Source: [Phialemoniopsis] sp. UDSM-2020 (taxonomy: Eukaryota; Ascomycota; Sordariomycetes; Thyridiales; Thyridiaceae). From it: a stretch of DNA of 64,000 nucleotides. This document shows positions 33,397-43,664 of this stretch, piece by piece; the first letter of the stretch is position 1, and every line of letters starts with the position of its first letter. Below the pieces are notes generated by a model. The model had not been told where the DNA came from. It worked only from the letters and a program-made list of their open reading frames with translations, and did no database searches. The translations under genes were made by a program, and so were the position numbers. The stretch is taken from the NCBI GenBank assembly GCA_018873225.1, contig JAEILZ010000005.1, positions 3,968,001-4,032,000 on the forward strand, given 5' to 3'.

Positions 33397-33597
33397 CTAA
33401 AAGCCAGACGTCAGGGCTGGCTCCTCTTCAGGCTCCCGCTTCAGTAGCCGCGGAAACGTGGCCGGAGGATCATCTCGGGGCTCCAGCTTCAGCGGCCGTG
33501 GAGCAGGAGGTACCTCAACCCGAAGCTCCTCCTCAGGCTCCCTCTTGACCTTGACGCGCCTCGTCGGAGAGGGAGGGTGCTCAGCAGGCCGAAGCTC
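33397..33597 (-). other. 66-codon open extension after the tRNA ligase TAG
   Basis: Directly downstream of the ligase TAG (33600-33598) and in the same frame, 66 sense codons run to a second TAG at 33399-33397. The encoded segment is Pro/Glu/Arg/Lys-rich with three related units: VKREPEEE, LKLEPRDD and LKREPEEE. Each contains a hydrophobic-K-x-E (SUMO-acceptor-like) core. Most third codon positions are G or C, as in the coding exons and unlike the AT-rich flank beyond it. It may be a readthrough tail, a tail cut off by a recent nonsense change (e.g. CAG to TAG), or chance. Confidence 0.5.
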
Positions 33598-36066
33598 CTA
33601 TCTCGACAGCACGCCCCGGACGGTGCCCTTGACGATGGGCCGGCCCTCGATGCCCAGGTCGACAATCTTGTTGTTCTTGGACGGGCCCTCGTCGAGCCAG
33701 CGCGCCAGCAGGTCGTTGCTCTCCTTGGGCTTGACGCCGTCGTCGCGCGTGCCGACCGTGACGTGCGCGACGCGGTTGACGCACGTCCAGTTCTCGTCGA
33801 GCACGCGCGCCACGAGCGCCATGACGCGGTCGTCGAAGACGAGGCGCTCGAGCTGCACGTCGCAGGGCCCTAGCTCGGCGCCGCTGAGTGTCTGCACCAC
33901 CACTGGCGCGGTGCCGGTGCCGTTGGCAGACTCGGCCTTGTTGAGCGCCACGTAGCGCTCCCACAGCTGCGGGTGCTCCTTGGCCGAGGCGCGGTGCATC
34001 AGCGTGACGTGGAAGCGCGGCTGCACGCGGCGGGTCTGCTGGAGCTGCTTGTAGAAGCGCGACTGCTCCGGGGTGGCGTCCTTGAGGGTCTTGTCGATCA
34101 GCGCCGTGATCTCCTTAGCCGGGATGTCGATGGCCATGTACTCGAGCGCCTTCTCCTTTTGCTTCTTAGGCTGCGGCTGCTGGGGCTCCTTGTTGCCCTT
34201 CTTGCTGCGGTCGGGGATCTTGTGGTGCAGGTCCGGGCTGTACTCCTCGATGGCGGTCTTGATGGCGGCGTCCATCTCTTCAGGCGAGGGTACGGTGGGG
34301 ATCAGGTTGGGGTAGATGCGGTGCAGTTCACGGACGACAGTCTCCAGATTCGTCCTGCTACCGGCCGTGGGGTCGAGGTCGATGACCGCGTCGAAGCCCT
34401 CATCGGGCGCGCGGCCAATGTCGAGTGGCTCGAAGCGGTTGATGAAGCCCTCCATAATTCCGACGACCTTGCCCTGCTCCGACGCGGCGTGAATCGTCTG
34501 GTGGTTGTCACCGCGAGCAAAGATGCGCTCGTGCGTGACGCGACGGATGGCCTCGATGTCGTTGTGTACATAGTTCAGCGCGACCAAGCGTGCCGACATG
34601 TGCTGCTGCTTGACGTCGTTGAGAATCTGCTTGCGCTCGTGCTTCTGCGCATTGTTGCGGTCCGCAACGACGGCCGGGTGGTCGCGCAGCTGGTCGAGCA
34701 CGGCGCGCGTGAACCGCGGGGGCCGCTTGGTGCCCGTGATGTTGTCGTTCTGGATGTGGCCAAAATTGAAGAGGTGGACCAGGCCAAGCGCAACGGTGGT
34801 CTTGCCGCAGCCGATGGTGGCAATGGGAACGAGGATGATATCCTTGCTCACCTCAGTCTTGCCACCGCCGTCGCTGCCGTGTAGCTCCTCAAACGCAGCC
34901 GCGTCGCTGCCCTTGAGGTTCTTGAAGGCCAAGAAGTCGTTCCGCAGCGCAATGATGCCGTGGTTCTGGTTGTACAGCTTGCCCAGCTTTGGGTCCGCAG
35001 CCAGTCGCTTACGCGCGTATAGCAGATACTCCTCGGTGATCTTGGCGTGCTTCTTATATCGGGGTGGCTTGCCGGCGATGAGAGCCTTGGTGCACTCGCG
35101 CCACTGGCGGTACATCAGGTAGGGCTCCTCGAACTTGTACTTGAAGAACCAGTCTTCATAAGGGATAACGCCGGGCTTGGGAGACATCTTGCACCGAATG
35201 ACGAAGCCCTCGACGTCCCGACCCTCGTGGGCACCCGTCTCGGCGACCTCCTCCAGGAACTTGCGTACCGTCGTGATGTCGTCCATAACTGTCAGGCCGG
35301 TCTTGATGAAGCCCCACTCGTCCGCAAACTGCTGTACTAGAGGGCTGGGGTATGTCGCAAAGGACGGGAGATTCAAGTTCATGCCGTGAAGGTAAAGGCC
35401 AGCCTTGTCCTCGGTGTAGGCAAGAATGTGCTCCTCAAAGGAGTCATCACACAGCTCTGCCACCGCCGTGACGTTGCGCTTTCGCAGCTCCCTCGCAAGA
35501 TCCCGCTTCGTGCGGCCTATCCTCTGCAGCTGCGCCTCCAAGCGCTTCTCGCCTGCACTGGCGTGGCTGACGTCGACATCGCTACGGTCTCCGGTAGAGT
35601 GCTTGCTGCAGACGAGCAGTGTGTCGTCCTCCAGGCCGCTAACAAAGATGATGCAGCCGTTCTCCTTTAGAGTCAGCTCGTAAGGGCCCTTGGTGCGGAA
35701 CTCGATGTTCTCCCACTTGGTCTCGGGGACCTCGTTGACGTTGAAGAACTTGTCGTAGCCACGGACGACAACCTCCGGGTTGCCGTGGCGGCCACGACAG
35801 GTGAAGAGGCCCCGCGCATAGGTGGGCAGATCGCGGCGCTTGTAGTCATAGTCCTGCATGCGCCAGGAGTCGACAGTCAGCTGGTTCGGGGAGTTCTTGA
35901 CGTCAAACCGCGTCTTCTTGATGCTGAAGCCGCCCTTGCGCTTGGACCGGGTGGCTTCTTCGAGGGAGTTGAGGAGGCCGGCTGTCCTCTGAGGGTCTTG
36001 TGGTGTGTAAGGTGCGGTCATCTCCTGGGCAGCCTTTGCGGCGTCGCCCGACTCGACCTGATCCAT
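33598..36066 (-). CDS. trl1: Fungal tRNA ligase, trifunctional (Trl1/Rlg1)
   Basis: Intronless, 822 aa. It joins tRNA exon halves after intron excision and, in yeasts, HAC1-type mRNA after Ire1 cleavage. Three catalytic domains are visible. The N-terminal adenylyltransferase has nucleophile Lys-134 in LTLKENGC. The central kinase has the P-loop IATIGCGKTT. The C-terminal cyclic phosphodiesterase has its two HxT motifs in RFHVTLMHR and NRVAHVTVGT. ATG 36066 is the first ATG, although the frame is open further 5'. The domain ends naturally near TVRGVLSR before TAG, yet a 66-codon open frame follows. The kinase/CPD organisation is fungus-specific. Two TGAGTCA motifs lie 329 and 439 bp upstream. 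Confidence 0.95.
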   Translation of the reverse strand: MDQVESGDAAKAAQEMTAPYTPQDPQRTAGLLNSLEEATRSKRKGGFSIKKTRFDVKNSPNQLTVDSWRMQDYDYKRRDLPTYARGLFTCRGRHGNPEVVVRGYDKFFNVNEVPETKWENIEFRTKGPYELTLKENGCIIFVSGLEDDTLLVCSKHSTGDRSDVDVSHASAGEKRLEAQLQRIGRTKRDLARELRKRNVTAVAELCDDSFEEHILAYTEDKAGLYLHGMNLNLPSFATYPSPLVQQFADEWGFIKTGLTVMDDITTVRKFLEEVAETGAHEGRDVEGFVIRCKMSPKPGVIPYEDWFFKYKFEEPYLMYRQWRECTKALIAGKPPRYKKHAKITEEYLLYARKRLAADPKLGKLYNQNHGIIALRNDFLAFKNLKGSDAAAFEELHGSDGGGKTEVSKDIILVPIATIGCGKTTVALGLVHLFNFGHIQNDNITGTKRPPRFTRAVLDQLRDHPAVVADRNNAQKHERKQILNDVKQQHMSARLVALNYVHNDIEAIRRVTHERIFARGDNHQTIHAASEQGKVVGIMEGFINRFEPLDIGRAPDEGFDAVIDLDPTAGSRTNLETVVRELHRIYPNLIPTVPSPEEMDAAIKTAIEEYSPDLHHKIPDRSKKGNKEPQQPQPKKQKEKALEYMAIDIPAKEITALIDKTLKDATPEQSRFYKQLQQTRRVQPRFHVTLMHRASAKEHPQLWERYVALNKAESANGTGTAPVVVQTLSGAELGPCDVQLERLVFDDRVMALVARVLDENWTCVNRVAHVTVGTRDDGVKPKESNDLLARWLDEGPSKNNKIVDLGIEGRPIVKGTVRGVLSR

Positions 36067-36394
36067 GATCGGTGAGACGAGGTGTGCGCCGAGGTTTGGT
36101 GTAAAGAAAGAAATGGTGTGAGATGGAAAGTGAGATGGGTTTCGTTGTCTGTGTGAAGGTACAAGGCACGAAAATTGCGCTTGCTTTTTGTGAAAGACAG
36201 CAACAGCCTGCGAGTACGAGAAAAGCCCACCAAGTGTCTGTTTTGGACAAATTATGTTCAAGACAGGACTCTTGCTCAAGTCAGTGTGAGGATTTGGATA
36301 TCTTTACCTCTCGAGTCGAGTGTGGTGTGAGTCGGGTCTCTTTTTGAAGAGCTGAAAATTGGGTGGTGCCGTTGAGTTTAGCAGCTGATTTTAG

Positions 36395-36401
36395 TGAGTC
36401 A
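36395..36401 (-). promoter_or_regulatory. TGAGTCA: GCN4/AP-1-type site upstream of trl1
   Basis: Perfect heptamer (TGACTCA on the ligase strand), about 329 bp upstream of the ligase ATG. Confidence 0.4.
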
Positions 36402-36504
36402 AACGGCCAAACAAATTGGGCTAAACTGCTGGCTGCGGCCCCGCTTATCAGAGATCAGGAACAAGGGGATCGTTCCCTTGAAAGAGGCTGCAGGGTTCAC
36501 CGTT

Positions 36505-36511
36505 TGAGTCA
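36505..36511 (-). promoter_or_regulatory. Second TGAGTCA upstream of trl1
   Basis: Same heptamer, 110 bp further upstream (about 439 bp from the ligase ATG). Two copies in one promoter are less likely by chance than one. Confidence 0.4.
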
Positions 36512-37187
36512 AGTGGTTCCAGCTTCAGCTCTCGGAATCTTAGTCGCGAAGCTCAGATCACTTTGGCCAACACTTGTTGCTGAGGAGAAGGTGAAAGTGA
36601 GGTGAAACTCAAGCTCGAAAGCTGAGATGCTCAGGAGCACTGGAGCTTCTGCCCCACTACAATGAATCTCTAGGCAGAATAAATGAAGAACCACTAAATC
36701 GATCCTTCTGCCCCACCATCGAAGCCTCGACAGCCCAGCATTCATCCATGCCCCAGAAGGAACCCTGTCGCAACCTCGTTCTGCTCGGAGGGAGAGCTTT
36801 CGGTAGCCCGTCATGTCACTCACGCGCGGGCCAACAAGCCGATCATTTCTATGGAATTTTCCGTGCTATTGACTAGCAAGAGTATCGTGGTGCATTCGTG
36901 AAACTACATAACACAGAGCGGGGGAAAACAACGACAAAAAGGTATGATGATGTACAGCGCAATCCCTGACCTCCAACTCCGGTTCAACCACTTGAGGAAT
37001 CTTGGATCTAGAGCGACTAAGGGCCGGCCCGATCCCTTTACCAATCCGATCATGAGTTGCCATAGAAGGATTCATCCACACGGCGTAAAATATCAATTTT
37101 TCATGCTTCTCCCTTCACTTCCCTTCATTACCATCCTCAAAACCATCGAGTCGTTTCAGAGAATCGGCTTGCTCAGCTTGAATCTCC

Positions 37188-39178
37188 TTACAACTCGTTC
37201 TTGGCCTTGTCAGCGGCCTCCTTGGCCTTGTCGGCTGCCACCTGCGCGTTCTTCTTGGCGGCATCGGCTCCAATGTTGAGCTGGTCCTTAACCCACTCCC
37301 AGGTGTCGGCGACACCCTCGCTAAGCTTGGCAAACAGAGTGCCAGTCGGGCTGTTCGTGCCGTACCTGAAGTAGGTAGCCTGCTTGCGGGCGTAGGCTCG
37401 GAGCTCGTTGACCTTGGTGCCCTGCGGGACGGGCTGTAAGAGAAGCATTAGCAATCTAGGTAGGTCAGAGTTTGCGAAGAGTAGATTCACTTACCACACC
37501 ATAGCTGTCGAGGTACGACTTCAGCTCGCTCTCGCTCCAGGTGTCAAAGACGTTGTCCTTGGCCGCCTGGGTGGCAGAGGCAAGGTAGTTGGTAGCAGAG
37601 GCGTACTGGGTGCCGCCAGTCTTCGAGGCCGAGGCGTACGCCGACTGGGCAGCCTTGACAAGATCATCGCGAGTAGCACCGGCCTTCTTGGCCGTCTTCT
37701 TGGCCGCGGCGTCGCCGTTGGCCTCGAGGTACTTCTTCAGGTTGTCGTACGAGAAATCATCAAAAGTCCAGGCGTTGAAGCCAGTCGCCGCCTTGTGAGC
37801 GTTCTTGCGGACCAGAGCGCGGAGCTCGTCAGTCTTGGAGGCATGGGGGACGGGAACGCCACGAGCATCAAGGTAACCCTTGAGGCGGCTATCAGACCAT
37901 GTGTCGACGGCTCCGTTGAATGCGTCCTGAGCGGCAAGGGAGGCACTGTCAGTGGCCTTGGCGTACTGGTTGCCAGCGTTGGATGTAGCAGCGCCGTAGG
38001 CAGAAGCAGCCGAGGCAGAGACGGTGTCGCCGAGGATCTGGGCGCGGTGCTTGCGGACAAGAGCGCGGAGCTCGTTGGTCTTGCTGCCGTGGGGGACTGG
38101 GGAAGGTCAATAAGGTGAAAATGCTAAGCACACAAATAGGTTCCAGTGACGTACCGTTGATGCCGTTCTTGTCGCAGAACTCCTTGAGGTCAGACTCGCC
38201 CCAGGCGTCAATCAGCTTGTCAGTCAAAGTCTTGTAAGCGGCTTCGGCACTAGCGGTAGAGCTGGCGGCCTGGTCCTGCATCTTCAGGTAGGCGAGGCGA
38301 GAGTTGCGGCGAACCGAAGCGATGAGCTTGTCGCGCTTTTTACACAGTCAGCTTGCATGGTAAATTGACTGGATCTAGACACAGGACTTACAGTGGTGGG
38401 CTGGGGAGCGGGGAACCCGTGGGTATCGAGCCACTCCTTCAGGTCAGACTCTGTTTTCATGTCAGTTTCACTGTCGACCGGTCCGTCGGAACAGGGAATC
38501 TTACCAGTCCAGGAGGCATAGAGCCAGTTGCCAGGATAGGCGGCGGCCTCACCAGCCTTCTCGGCGACAGTGTCGTAGCTCTCACGAGCCTTCTGGAGGA
38601 GCGTGTCACGCTTGCGGGGTTGAGGTACTGTGACGTATTAGCTGGGGTTTTGGTGGAGATACAAAAGGCTTGAGTGCATACCAGGAATGCCATGATGGTC
38701 GCAGAAAGCCTTGAGCTGGCTCTCGGTCCAGGTGTCGAGGATCCAGTCCTTGACTGTGATCCAGGCGGATTGAGACTTGTCCTCAGTCTCGTACCAGGAA
38801 CCCTGCACCTGGGAAACGAGGGCGTCCTTGTTCTTCTCGGCCGACTTCTTGGTCTCAATGCCCTTCTGCTTCAAGTAGGCGCTGAGCTGGTCAGCATCCC
38901 ACGAGTTGTAGGGAGAGACAACGTAGGCGTCCCAGTTCTTTTCGACGAGCTTCTGGAGATCCTTGCGGTCGGCAGGAGTGGGGTAGGGGACGTCATGGTC
39001 CGACAGCCAGCGCTCAAGCTCGGTCTCATGCCACTTGTTGTATGCTGTAGACAAATCAGTCAGCGATCCGTGTCAGAAGGCAGCTCGTTCGAAACATACC
39101 AGCTTTGGAAAACCAGGTGCTGCCGACGGCAACGTCAGCCACGAGGGCGACGGAGGCGAGGGCCTTGAGGAACCTCAT
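37188..39178 (-). CDS. Ish1/Msc1-family stress-response envelope protein
   Basis: Seven exons (coding order): 39178-39100, 39044-38682, 38627-38505, 38450-38392, 38335-38155, 38096-37495 and 37433-37188, giving 550 aa. A signal peptide (MRFLKALASVALVADVAVG) is followed by eight Ish1/HeH-type repeats, each W-x3-L-x2-yL-x3-G-(I/V)-P...R-x2-L. Ala/Lys-rich helical spacers separate some of them. S. pombe Ish1 and yeast Msc1 are stress-induced proteins of the nuclear envelope/ER. The protein ends KAKNEL, a K/HDEL-like retention signal. Introns are 54-61 nt; intron 4 uses an unusual AAAAAG acceptor. CCCCT (STRE) motifs lie at 39522 and 39913 upstream. All phases sum correctly over the seven exons. 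Confidence 0.9.
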
Positions 39179-40668
39179 GGTGCGTCAAGGCGTAAGCGCA
39201 GTATCGTGGTGAGGAGCCGCTTTACGTTTTTGGGTATCTCGGGAAAAGGAAGTGCTTTGGTGATGATGTGTAGATTGAGGAGAGAAAAAGTGACGATGAT
39301 TTGAAAGGAAAGGTGTCTTGTGTTTGAGGTGGCAGCGAGGAAAAAGAAAAGGTGAGGTCAATGTGTGTCTTGGAATCAATCACGTCACTGCTGGGGTAGG
39401 AGTGACCAGGAAGGTAGCTGTGTGGGAGGGAGCTGCAACTGGTGCTGGGGCCAAGTAAACAAATCGGGTACTCAGGTACCTATCTTTCACCAGAAGATTC
39501 TCTTGCTCTTTCTTTCGCTTTCCCCTCACATTGAATTCTATTGAATGGCACGAAAACGCCAGCACTACGTAACGTGGGCAAGGCAACTACGTACCTACCT
39601 GAAGGCGAGACCAGACCTCTGGTGCCAGGGCCAAAGGTGTCATCGCTCTCCTGTGGAATGTGTACCCGCAGTAGCATTATTATGCAGGCTCCATGCTACT
39701 GGTACCGCAGGGCAACAAGCATCAGGTAGCACATGTCAGTGCCTGTCGCTGTGGTTTTTGGAGACAAAACGAAAAAGAATGCTGGGGAGCTCCGTCGTTG
39801 TGACGTAATGGTCCATCGCCTCCCAAGCCACCACCAGCCCGCCATCAGCAACGATGAGCATCGATCGGGCGCGTCTAGGCCCCACATGAGGTCTTGATTG
39901 GATCAGTCGCATCCCCTTTGACAGGTGAAACCGGGGGCTCGCTCACGCTTTTGCATCATCGTCGCGAACCAAATTATTGCAAGCTGTGACGAGCTGGGGG
40001 AAGCTGGAAGCTTTGCTCCGGTGATGTCATTCGCTACATGTGTGGCAGTGGAGCTTCAGGTTCTAGACCTTGTGGACTCGGCGACCTTGTGCCCGGATGG
40101 TCTGAGCTGGCAACTTTTGCCAAAGTGTCAAAGCCAGAGACATGGGACGCGAACTTACAAGTACTGTGGCCATGAATGCATTACCTTCGCAGTCTATTCC
40201 ATATGGGGCAGAACTGATAGTGTGCTTCCCTCATGCAGCTTCGATTCTGGACGGTCTCTGTCTCTGATTGAAATTTCCGCCCGTGGAGCCGGAGGTCCAA
40301 GACTTCAGATGTTGTGTCCATCCTATGCCGGCGGCCGGGGTAGTGCTCCACTATCACTCATTTTCGCTGCAAATTTTAAGACGATGATAAAGTACTTTAT
40401 TGACGCTGACTGCATATCGTAAACTTCATAAAAATAGGAGTGCTGACTGAGACTGCTTCTCAGTGATCAACGTCAATTTCGTGTTATCATTGGCCAATTG
40501 TAGGCCGCAACCTGACTATCTCGAGATTGAAAGAACAATACTAGATGGGCTTCCACCTAGATAAAGCACCCTTGGCTCCACTGCCAGCCCCGACCTCCAT
40601 CTTTATCTCATTAATATGACCTTTGAACACTTCATGGCTTGCGCGGCCAAAGTTTACTTTCAGCTGTC
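39179..40668. other. Intergenic: Ish1 promoter and zinc-finger gene 3' flank
   Basis: A 1.5 kb interval with two CCCCT motifs (39522-39526, 39913-39917) reading AGGGG on the Ish1 strand. No gene, RNA or repeat recognised. Confidence 0.45.
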
Positions 40669-42785
40669 CTACCAGTCTTTACTCCCATAACCAGAATCTG
40701 ACTGCTTTTCACCTTCATCCTCTTGTGGCTCCATCACATGCTCAGGGAAAGATTCGTCCGTTGTCAAGTATCCAGCACCCATGCTCGAGCTCGAAAGATT
40801 GGATGTAGCGTTAAAGTTTTCAATCTCCGCGTAGAGCCACGATAAGTCCATTTCCTCAGAAATGTCGGTAGTTTCTTGTGCCCGTGCCGCGGCGTGGTGA
40901 TGAGTGTTGCCACAGCAATTTTCATTCTCCGTGTACAACCACGAGAAGTTCGTTTCCTCAAATGTATCAGTGTTGTCTTGTGCCCGCGCGCGATGAGTCC
41001 GATCAGAAGGTGGAGACGAGCCAGCCTGGATGGAAGCATCTGGTATCTCTCGCTGCCTTGTTTGATCCAGTTGTTGCCAATCGCGACATACCTGGGCCAG
41101 AAGCTCTACCGCAATCTCAGGCATCTTCTCCTTGAAACTCTCTCCTAAACCAGCCAGTCTTTCGTCGATCTCGGCGCTCAGGATCTGACGGAGACGGAGA
41201 GGAAATTCGCGCATGATATATTCACAAGCCATCAGATCCTTCGAGCCGTCTTCGTAAACTACCAAGGCAAGGCTTTAGGATGGGTCTCTCAATGAAAATC
41301 ATGAATGGACCACTTACAAGGCGATGGTATCTTTTCGACATCTGGGAAAAGAATTCGAAAAATGGCATTCCACTTTCCGACCTCGCTTGGCTCCTGTGAT
41401 CTTTTTCTCAAAAGCTTCTCCCGATCAGCATCAAATCCTTCCACGGGCTTTTGAGGCCCCAAAGAACAAGGTACAGCCTTTCTCTGATGGTCAAGAAGGT
41501 CTTTCGCGTCCTTGAATGACTCCCAGCAACGGCCGCATCTATGCTCTGGCTGCCGATGGCGGCGGAACAAATGCTCCCTGAAATCTATTAGCATGGTCTA
41601 GACCCGGTTTGAAGAATCTAATGAGACACACTTCAGTCGATGGCAGTCACCCCAGCCTGGTCCAACACAGCCGGCCCAATGCCTGTACTTAGTAGGGTCG
41701 TACTTGAAGTAAGGGCATGCGAATTTGCGGCGCTCCACCTCTTTGCCCTTAGCAACCTTAACCTTCTGTCGCGGCATATCTCCGTCACCATCCTCATCTC
41801 CTTCGTTATTGTCCCTCCTGTTGTCGAACTTGCGCTTCTCTGTACCAGGTCGGCGTTCATTGCTGGATGGTTGTCCATGGGAGAATGTCTGACTGCTATT
41901 CGAGGCAAATGAGCCATCGAATCCACCTCTCGCTCGGTGGGCTTGTGCAAGCATGGACCGAAGCCATGAGATAGTAAAAAGAACGGCATCGTCAATGATC
42001 TGCTTCTTTTTCTCACTGATGTATTCGTTGGACGAAGTAAAGATGACACCCCTTTTTGAGATTTTGGGAGTGCCCTTTGGAAAGTGAAACTCCCCTGTGT
42101 CATCAGTTGACCTTTTGTCAAGATCAAGCGCTCCCGTCTGTGTGATAACATCGTGGATTTTTCTGTCCACAGAGTCGATGTTCGGAAAGGAGAAAGTCGC
42201 AGATTGATCGTCAAGTCTTTGGCCCTCTTGAACTTGGTGGATATTCTCTCCCACCGGCGAGTTCTTGAGCAAGCCACTGAGTTTGGGAATTTCACTCAAA
42301 GGGTTCTGATTGCTTGTTGTCGCGTTTTCCGTGGCGCCTTCGGAATCACTGATGAGGGTATCACCAGCTGCAACCACAGTCGGCTTCTTGTGATGTTTGT
42401 GAGTTGCAGGACGTCTTCCGTTGAAAGCGTACTCGAACTTATCAATAACGCAATTTGCGTTGCTTTTGTGCTTTCGGCGGGCTTTGGTAACCGAGGTGGT
42501 GCCTTTACCGTCTGTGTGTAGTCGACCTAGTGGTTTCTCATCGTATTTCCAACGGGTGATTCGCTCTACCGCATAATAACGAGTATCATCTGCAGCATTG
42601 GATCCCCGATCATGATCCTCATGGCAATGATCCTCACAGTAATCGGTCGGAGAAGACCCAGCAGTGGCAAAATGAGACCCAGGAACGCTTGCGCTGTCGG
42701 GGAAACTATCTACCTCAGAATCGCAGAGAGCAACTGGTGAGGTGAGTTGCGGTGATGCAACACCTGGCGCACGTAAGTCCCCCAT
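40669..42785 (-). CDS. Fungal Cys/His-rich (C2H2-like) protein of unknown function
   Basis: Proposed exons (coding order) are 42785-41632, 41577-41318 and 41258-40669, giving 667 aa. The first ~350 residues are polar and probably disordered, with a basic stretch (ERRPGTEKRKFDNRR). The conserved core starts at FACPYFKYDPTKYRHW and continues WGDCHRLKEHLFRRHRQPEHRCGRCW, then FKDAKDLLDHQRKAVPC. This Cys/His arrangement is known from many uncharacterised filamentous-fungal proteins and suggests zinc binding. A helical region follows IPSPFYEDG. The C-terminus carries a 34-residue tandem duplication. Introns of 54 and 59 nt restore RLKEHL and PSPFYE. Role unknown; DNA or RNA binding is possible. Confidence 0.75.
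40783..40986 (-). repeat. Two-copy 102-bp in-frame tandem repeat
   Basis: Within the zinc-finger-like gene, two adjacent 34-codon units share RAQ-x2-TD-x2-EE-x2-x-SWLY-x-E-x-EN. The copies have diverged at both DNA and protein level, so the duplication is not recent, but the SWLY and EE positions are kept. Confidence 0.8.
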
Positions 42786-43664
42786 GTTAGAACAATTGCA
42801 GTAATTAGGGTTTCTTGTGTCAGAACCGTGTTCGCGAATTCTGTGATAGTTTGGATACAAGGCCGCGCTCCGGTTCCGTGAAGAATTAGCAAAATTGCAG
42901 GTTCAGCTGTTCCCAAAACGGGCGTTCTGCACATGTGGGCGCACATTCGCGCAACCAATGAAGGCGCATGAAAGCCAGCAACCAAACTGCGTTGTGCGCA
43001 AAGTCGCCCAAGTCGCCTCATTGGACATAGAACCTGGCCTCAGTAGAAGGCAGTGTCTGATCCATGATGCTGAAAAGAAGCATCGTATACAGATCACAGG
43101 TGAGCCATCACGAATTTTGCAACTTTCCCCCGTTTTGAAAGCAAACACAACTTGACGGACCCAGCACAACATTATTGATGTCTCAACGAAAAGGTTGGTT
43201 GGAATGAAGAATTCCCTTTGTAAAGACTGTGGAGTTCTTGCATAGACTAGTTGATGTCGAGAAAATCGTTCAACAGTGGCGTGCTCATGGTCTTCTGCGC
43301 TTAGTACAGCTCGAATGGTGTATTTCCCGTTGTACGGGCAATAGGCAGACCTTAAATACCCGTCCAGGACACAGTCAGGAAGTACATACCTAGTAGTCTC
43401 GGCAGTTGAGGCCCAATTATCCTCTGCCAATCGCGGACACGACCCCTGGCTGGCGGTGGCCCAAGCGATATCCCCGCCTAGGCGATTTCGACACTAGCTC
43501 CCAATGCCCACGCCCAGCCCCAAACGTCAAACCCCGCGGAAGCATGCGAAACTAGACCTTCCGCGAAGCTTTCTTCCCACGCGCGTGCCCCCTGTGTTTG
43601 AATATTGTTGATCCAATCCCCGATCCCAACCCCCCCGCCAAGGCTCCGCCATTGGGCGCGAAAC
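42786..43664. promoter_or_regulatory. Divergent promoter of zinc-finger-like and MAL-cluster TF genes
   Basis: An 879-bp interval between two ATGs. Short ORFs only. Confidence 0.45.

Larger units (their letters stand above)
36067..37187. other. Intergenic: tRNA ligase promoter and Ish1 3' flank
   Basis: An 1121-bp interval that serves as upstream region only for the ligase. It contains TGAGTCA at 36395-36401 and 36505-36511. No gene seen. Confidence 0.5.

Noticed and set aside
33458..33955. Plus-strand ORF opposite the tRNA ligase end
   Set aside because: Shadow of the ligase and of the extension frame; Ser/Arg-rich composition typical of antisense reading.
36067..36279. N-terminal extension of tRNA ligase (open frame upstream of ATG 36066)
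   Set aside because: No ATG in the extension; only a TTG start would open it, and the residues are unlike the enzyme family.
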